From the NCBI GenBank assembly GCA_030063045.1, contig JAQSEB010000048.1, forward strand, positions 744,001 through 808,000: 64,000 bases of DNA, read 5' to 3'. Source of the DNA: Pratylenchus scribneri (Eukaryota > Nematoda > Chromadorea > Rhabditida > Pratylenchidae). Positions within the stretch are counted from its first letter, which is position 1. Every line of letters starts with the position of its first letter. Under the pieces are notes generated by a model. That model searched no databases and was not told the DNA's origin. It worked only from the letters and a program-made list of their open reading frames with translations. A program made the translations under genes and the position numbers. This document shows, one piece after another, positions 62,301 through 64,000 of this stretch.

Positions 62301-63384
62301 CGGTCCAAAAAATATATTTTTATTGGATTTTAAAAAAAATTGTTAGGCTAGAAACAGTTTTTAGATACTAAGAAATAGTCTAAAATATTTTACTGAATTT
62401 AAAAATATTAATTTTGTGTAGCTCAGTGAAAAAATGAGTGATTGAATTAATGAAGGTATTCGATTTTTCGGTCCAAAAAATATATTTTTATTGGATTTTA
62501 AAAAAAATTGTTAGGCTAGAAACAGTTTTTAGATACTAAGAAATAGTCTAAAATATTTTACTGAATTTAAAAATATTAATTTTGTGTAGCTCAGTGAAAA
62601 AATAAGTGAATTAGAGGGTAACTTATTCGATTTTTCGGTCCAAAAAATATATTTTTATTGGATTTTAAAAAAAATTGTTAGGCTATAAACAGTTTTTAGA
62701 TACTAAGAAATAGTCTAAAATATTTTACTGAATTTAAAAATATTAATTTTGGGTAGCTCAGTGAAAAAATAAGTGAATTAGAGGGTAACTTATTCGATTT
62801 TTCGGTCCAAAAAATATATTTTTATTGGATTTTAAAAAAAATTGTTAGGCTATAAACAGTTTTTAGATACTAAGAAATAGTCTAAAATATTTTACTGAAT
62901 TTAAAAATATTAATTTTGGGTAGCTCAGTGAAAAAATGAGTGATTGAATTAATGAAGGTATTCGATTTTTCGGTCCAAAAAATATATTTTTATTGGATTT
63001 TTAAAAAATTGTTAGGCTAGAAACAGTTTTTAGATACTAAGAAATAGTCTAAAATATTTTACTGAATTTAAAAATATTAATTTTGTGTAGCTCAGTGAAA
63101 AAATAAGTGAATTATAGGGTAACTTATTCGATTTTTCGGTCCAAAAAATATATTTTTATTGGATTTTAAAAAAAATTGTTAGGCTAGTAACAGTTTTTAG
63201 ATACTAAGAAATAGTCTAAAATATTTTACTGAATTTAAAAATATTAATTTTGGGTAGCTCAGTGAAAAAATGAGTGATTGAATTAATGAAGGTATTCGAT
63301 TTTTCGGTCCAAAAAATATATTTTTATTGGATTTTTAAAAAATTGTTAGGCTAGAAACAGTTTTTAGTTACTAAGAAATAGTCT
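38332..63384 (+). repeat. Main satellite array, about 150 monomers of about 168 bp
   Basis: Every monomer carries TTCGATTTTTCGGTCC, a near-palindrome CCAAAAAATATATTTTTATT, TTGTTAGGCTAGAAACAG, TTTTAGATACTAAGAAATAG and GTAGCTCAGTGAAAAAAT. There are two main end variants: type A (GAGTGATTGAATTAATGAAG) and type B (AAGTGAATTAGAGGGTAAC). A third, type C, has AAAGGGTGATTG and GAAGATATTCG. Private variants (CGTACC for CGGTCC, GAGCTC without TA, GATTGGATTA) recur at multiples of the monomer length and reveal higher-order repeats. No open frame of gene size lies inside. Confidence 0.97.
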
Positions 63385-63461
63385 TGTCGCGGATAGACGC
63401 TGCTTCTATCCGTGAAGGTAGAGTTTTTGTAGTCGGGCTGCAAAGGAGCAAAAGATTGGGT

Positions 63462-63533
63462 GGGATGTTGCTTCGAACTGGGCCCAGCGCTGCCGTTGTT
63501 AGCCATCGCTCTACCGATTGAGCCATCCACACC
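63462..63533 (-). other. tRNA-like segment (SINE head or tRNA pseudogene)
   Basis: On the minus strand TGGCTCAATCGGTAGAGCG fits a pol III A box with a D-arm, and AGTTCGAAGC fits a B box about 35 bases on. Its translation gives the MAQSVE peptide often seen in frames across tRNA-derived SINEs. The T-arm does not pair properly, so a working tRNA is unlikely. Confidence 0.45.
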
Positions 63534-63569
63534 ACCGATGGTCGGCTCTTTGGATGTTGTTTTTGCTCC

Positions 63570-63665
63570 TCGCGGATTGAGGGCAATTCAATCCGCGACA
63601 TTCCCAACGAGAGAAGATGTTGTTTCCAGCTCTCGAGGATTGCTCAATGGTAATCCTCGACACTC
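63570..63665. repeat. Two hairpins in degenerate tandem units
   Basis: TCGCGGATTGA / TCAATCCGCGA (about 63573-63600) and CGAGGATT / AATCCTCG (about 63634-63660) are inverted repeats. Each follows a GATGTTGTTT word and is followed by GAGAGAA or AGAGAA, giving a unit of about 65 bp. A third hairpin (CGGATAG / CTATCCG) lies in each 83 bp direct repeat. Confidence 0.65.
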
Positions 63666-64000
63666 CACAGAAGAGAAGGTGTTGTCAGTCCTTAACCTTT
63701 ATGCAGCGATTTGGCTCTTTTCCATTGGACAGAAACGCCGCTTCATCTAGGCGTCGAGTCAGCGCCTCTGCCAGCCAGAGGAGAACAGCCGATGGCAAAT
63801 AGCCATATTGTTGACCCAGTGGTCCCTCGCATGGCTTTTTATCCAACCCTCTCCGCGAGTGAAGGATAGTTCTGTCGTTTCTCTTGCCAATGGTTTTTGA
63901 ACAAGCCAGGGTCGCCATGTCGCGGATAGACGCTGCTTCTATCCGTGAAGGTAGAGTTTTTGTAGTCGGGCTGCAAAGGAGCAAAAGATTGGGTGGGATG

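Larger units (their letters stand above)
63385..64000. mobile_element. GC-richer repetitive element, cut by the window end
   Basis: Starts abruptly inside a satellite monomer after TAGTCT. An 83 bp direct repeat beginning TGTCGCGGATAGACGCTGC lies at 63385-63467 and again at 63918-64000, 533 bp apart. Between them are a tRNA-like segment and hairpin-bearing repeats of about 65 bp. It could be a tRNA-derived SINE, a short LTR-like element or a tandem 533 bp unit; the window end prevents a decision. Confidence 0.6.

Noticed and set aside
38332..63384. CRISPR-like array of regular repeats
   Set aside because: Units are contiguous with no unique spacers; this is eukaryotic satellite DNA.
32815..63384. 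Telomere or rDNA spacer
   Set aside because: No telomere-like hexamer and no rRNA sequence; the monomer matches neither.
63371..63984. Minus-strand frames with MAQSVE and SPTTKTLPSRIEAASIRD
   Set aside because: Frames across a tRNA-like and direct-repeat element; the same peptide appears twice because of the 83 bp repeat.

Overview
The window looks like nuclear DNA from a nematode. It is very AT-rich, its protein genes are cut by mostly short introns with GT..AG borders and T-rich acceptors ending in TTTCAG or TTTTAG, and it carries Tc1/mariner elements, TA-flanked MITEs and 5S rRNA genes of nematode type. Several genes encode secreted proteins without recognisable domains. That suggests a parasitic clade, perhaps plant-parasitic Tylenchina such as Meloidogyne, but this is inference. 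Most genes are split into exons too short to show as single open frames. I rebuilt them by hand from splice signals and phase, and every junction reported keeps the frame.

Positions 1 to 1605 hold a broken gag-like retrotransposon remnant (minus). At 3188 lies an intronless gene for a small single-pass membrane protein with C-terminal repeats (plus). An eight-exon MATH plus coiled-coil gene runs from 7711 to 4891 (minus), with a 512 bp MITE in one intron. A five-exon gene for a secreted protein with an internally duplicated module runs from 11980 to 8645 (minus). A segmental duplication carries two paralogous secreted-protein genes (13214-13993 and 18578-19362, plus). Between them lie a 931 bp TA-flanked foldback element and a secreted cysteine-rich, metallothionein-like gene (16297-15878, minus).

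A five-exon gene of unknown function with possible alternative last exons lies at 20174-22238 (plus). An eleven-exon gene of the FMN-dependent 2-hydroxyacid oxidase family follows at 23164-27897 (plus). It keeps the fold motifs but seems to have lost its catalytic histidine. Two copies of a dispersed repeat that ends in a complete 5S rRNA gene lie in its fourth intron (antisense) and downstream of it. A decayed mariner element is inserted inside the second copy. A short two-exon membrane-protein gene, possibly a truncated chemoreceptor, lies at 32203-32608.

From 32815 to 63384 the window is almost all satellite DNA with a monomer of about 168 bp. The array has an inversion junction near 33455, a 3.0 kb insertion (35311-38331) that carries a 31 bp minisatellite, and clear higher-order repeats of 500 bp, about 1.34 kb and about 2.0 kb. 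The last 600 bp hold a different, GC-richer element with a tRNA-like segment, hairpin-bearing repeats and an 83 bp direct repeat, cut off by the window end.

I see no operon-like functional unit. The themes are secreted or fast-evolving proteins, intragenic and segmental duplication, and heavy repeat invasion. The most notable points are the apparent oxidase pseudoenzyme, the 5S-carrying repeat, the modular secreted gene and the satellite organisation.
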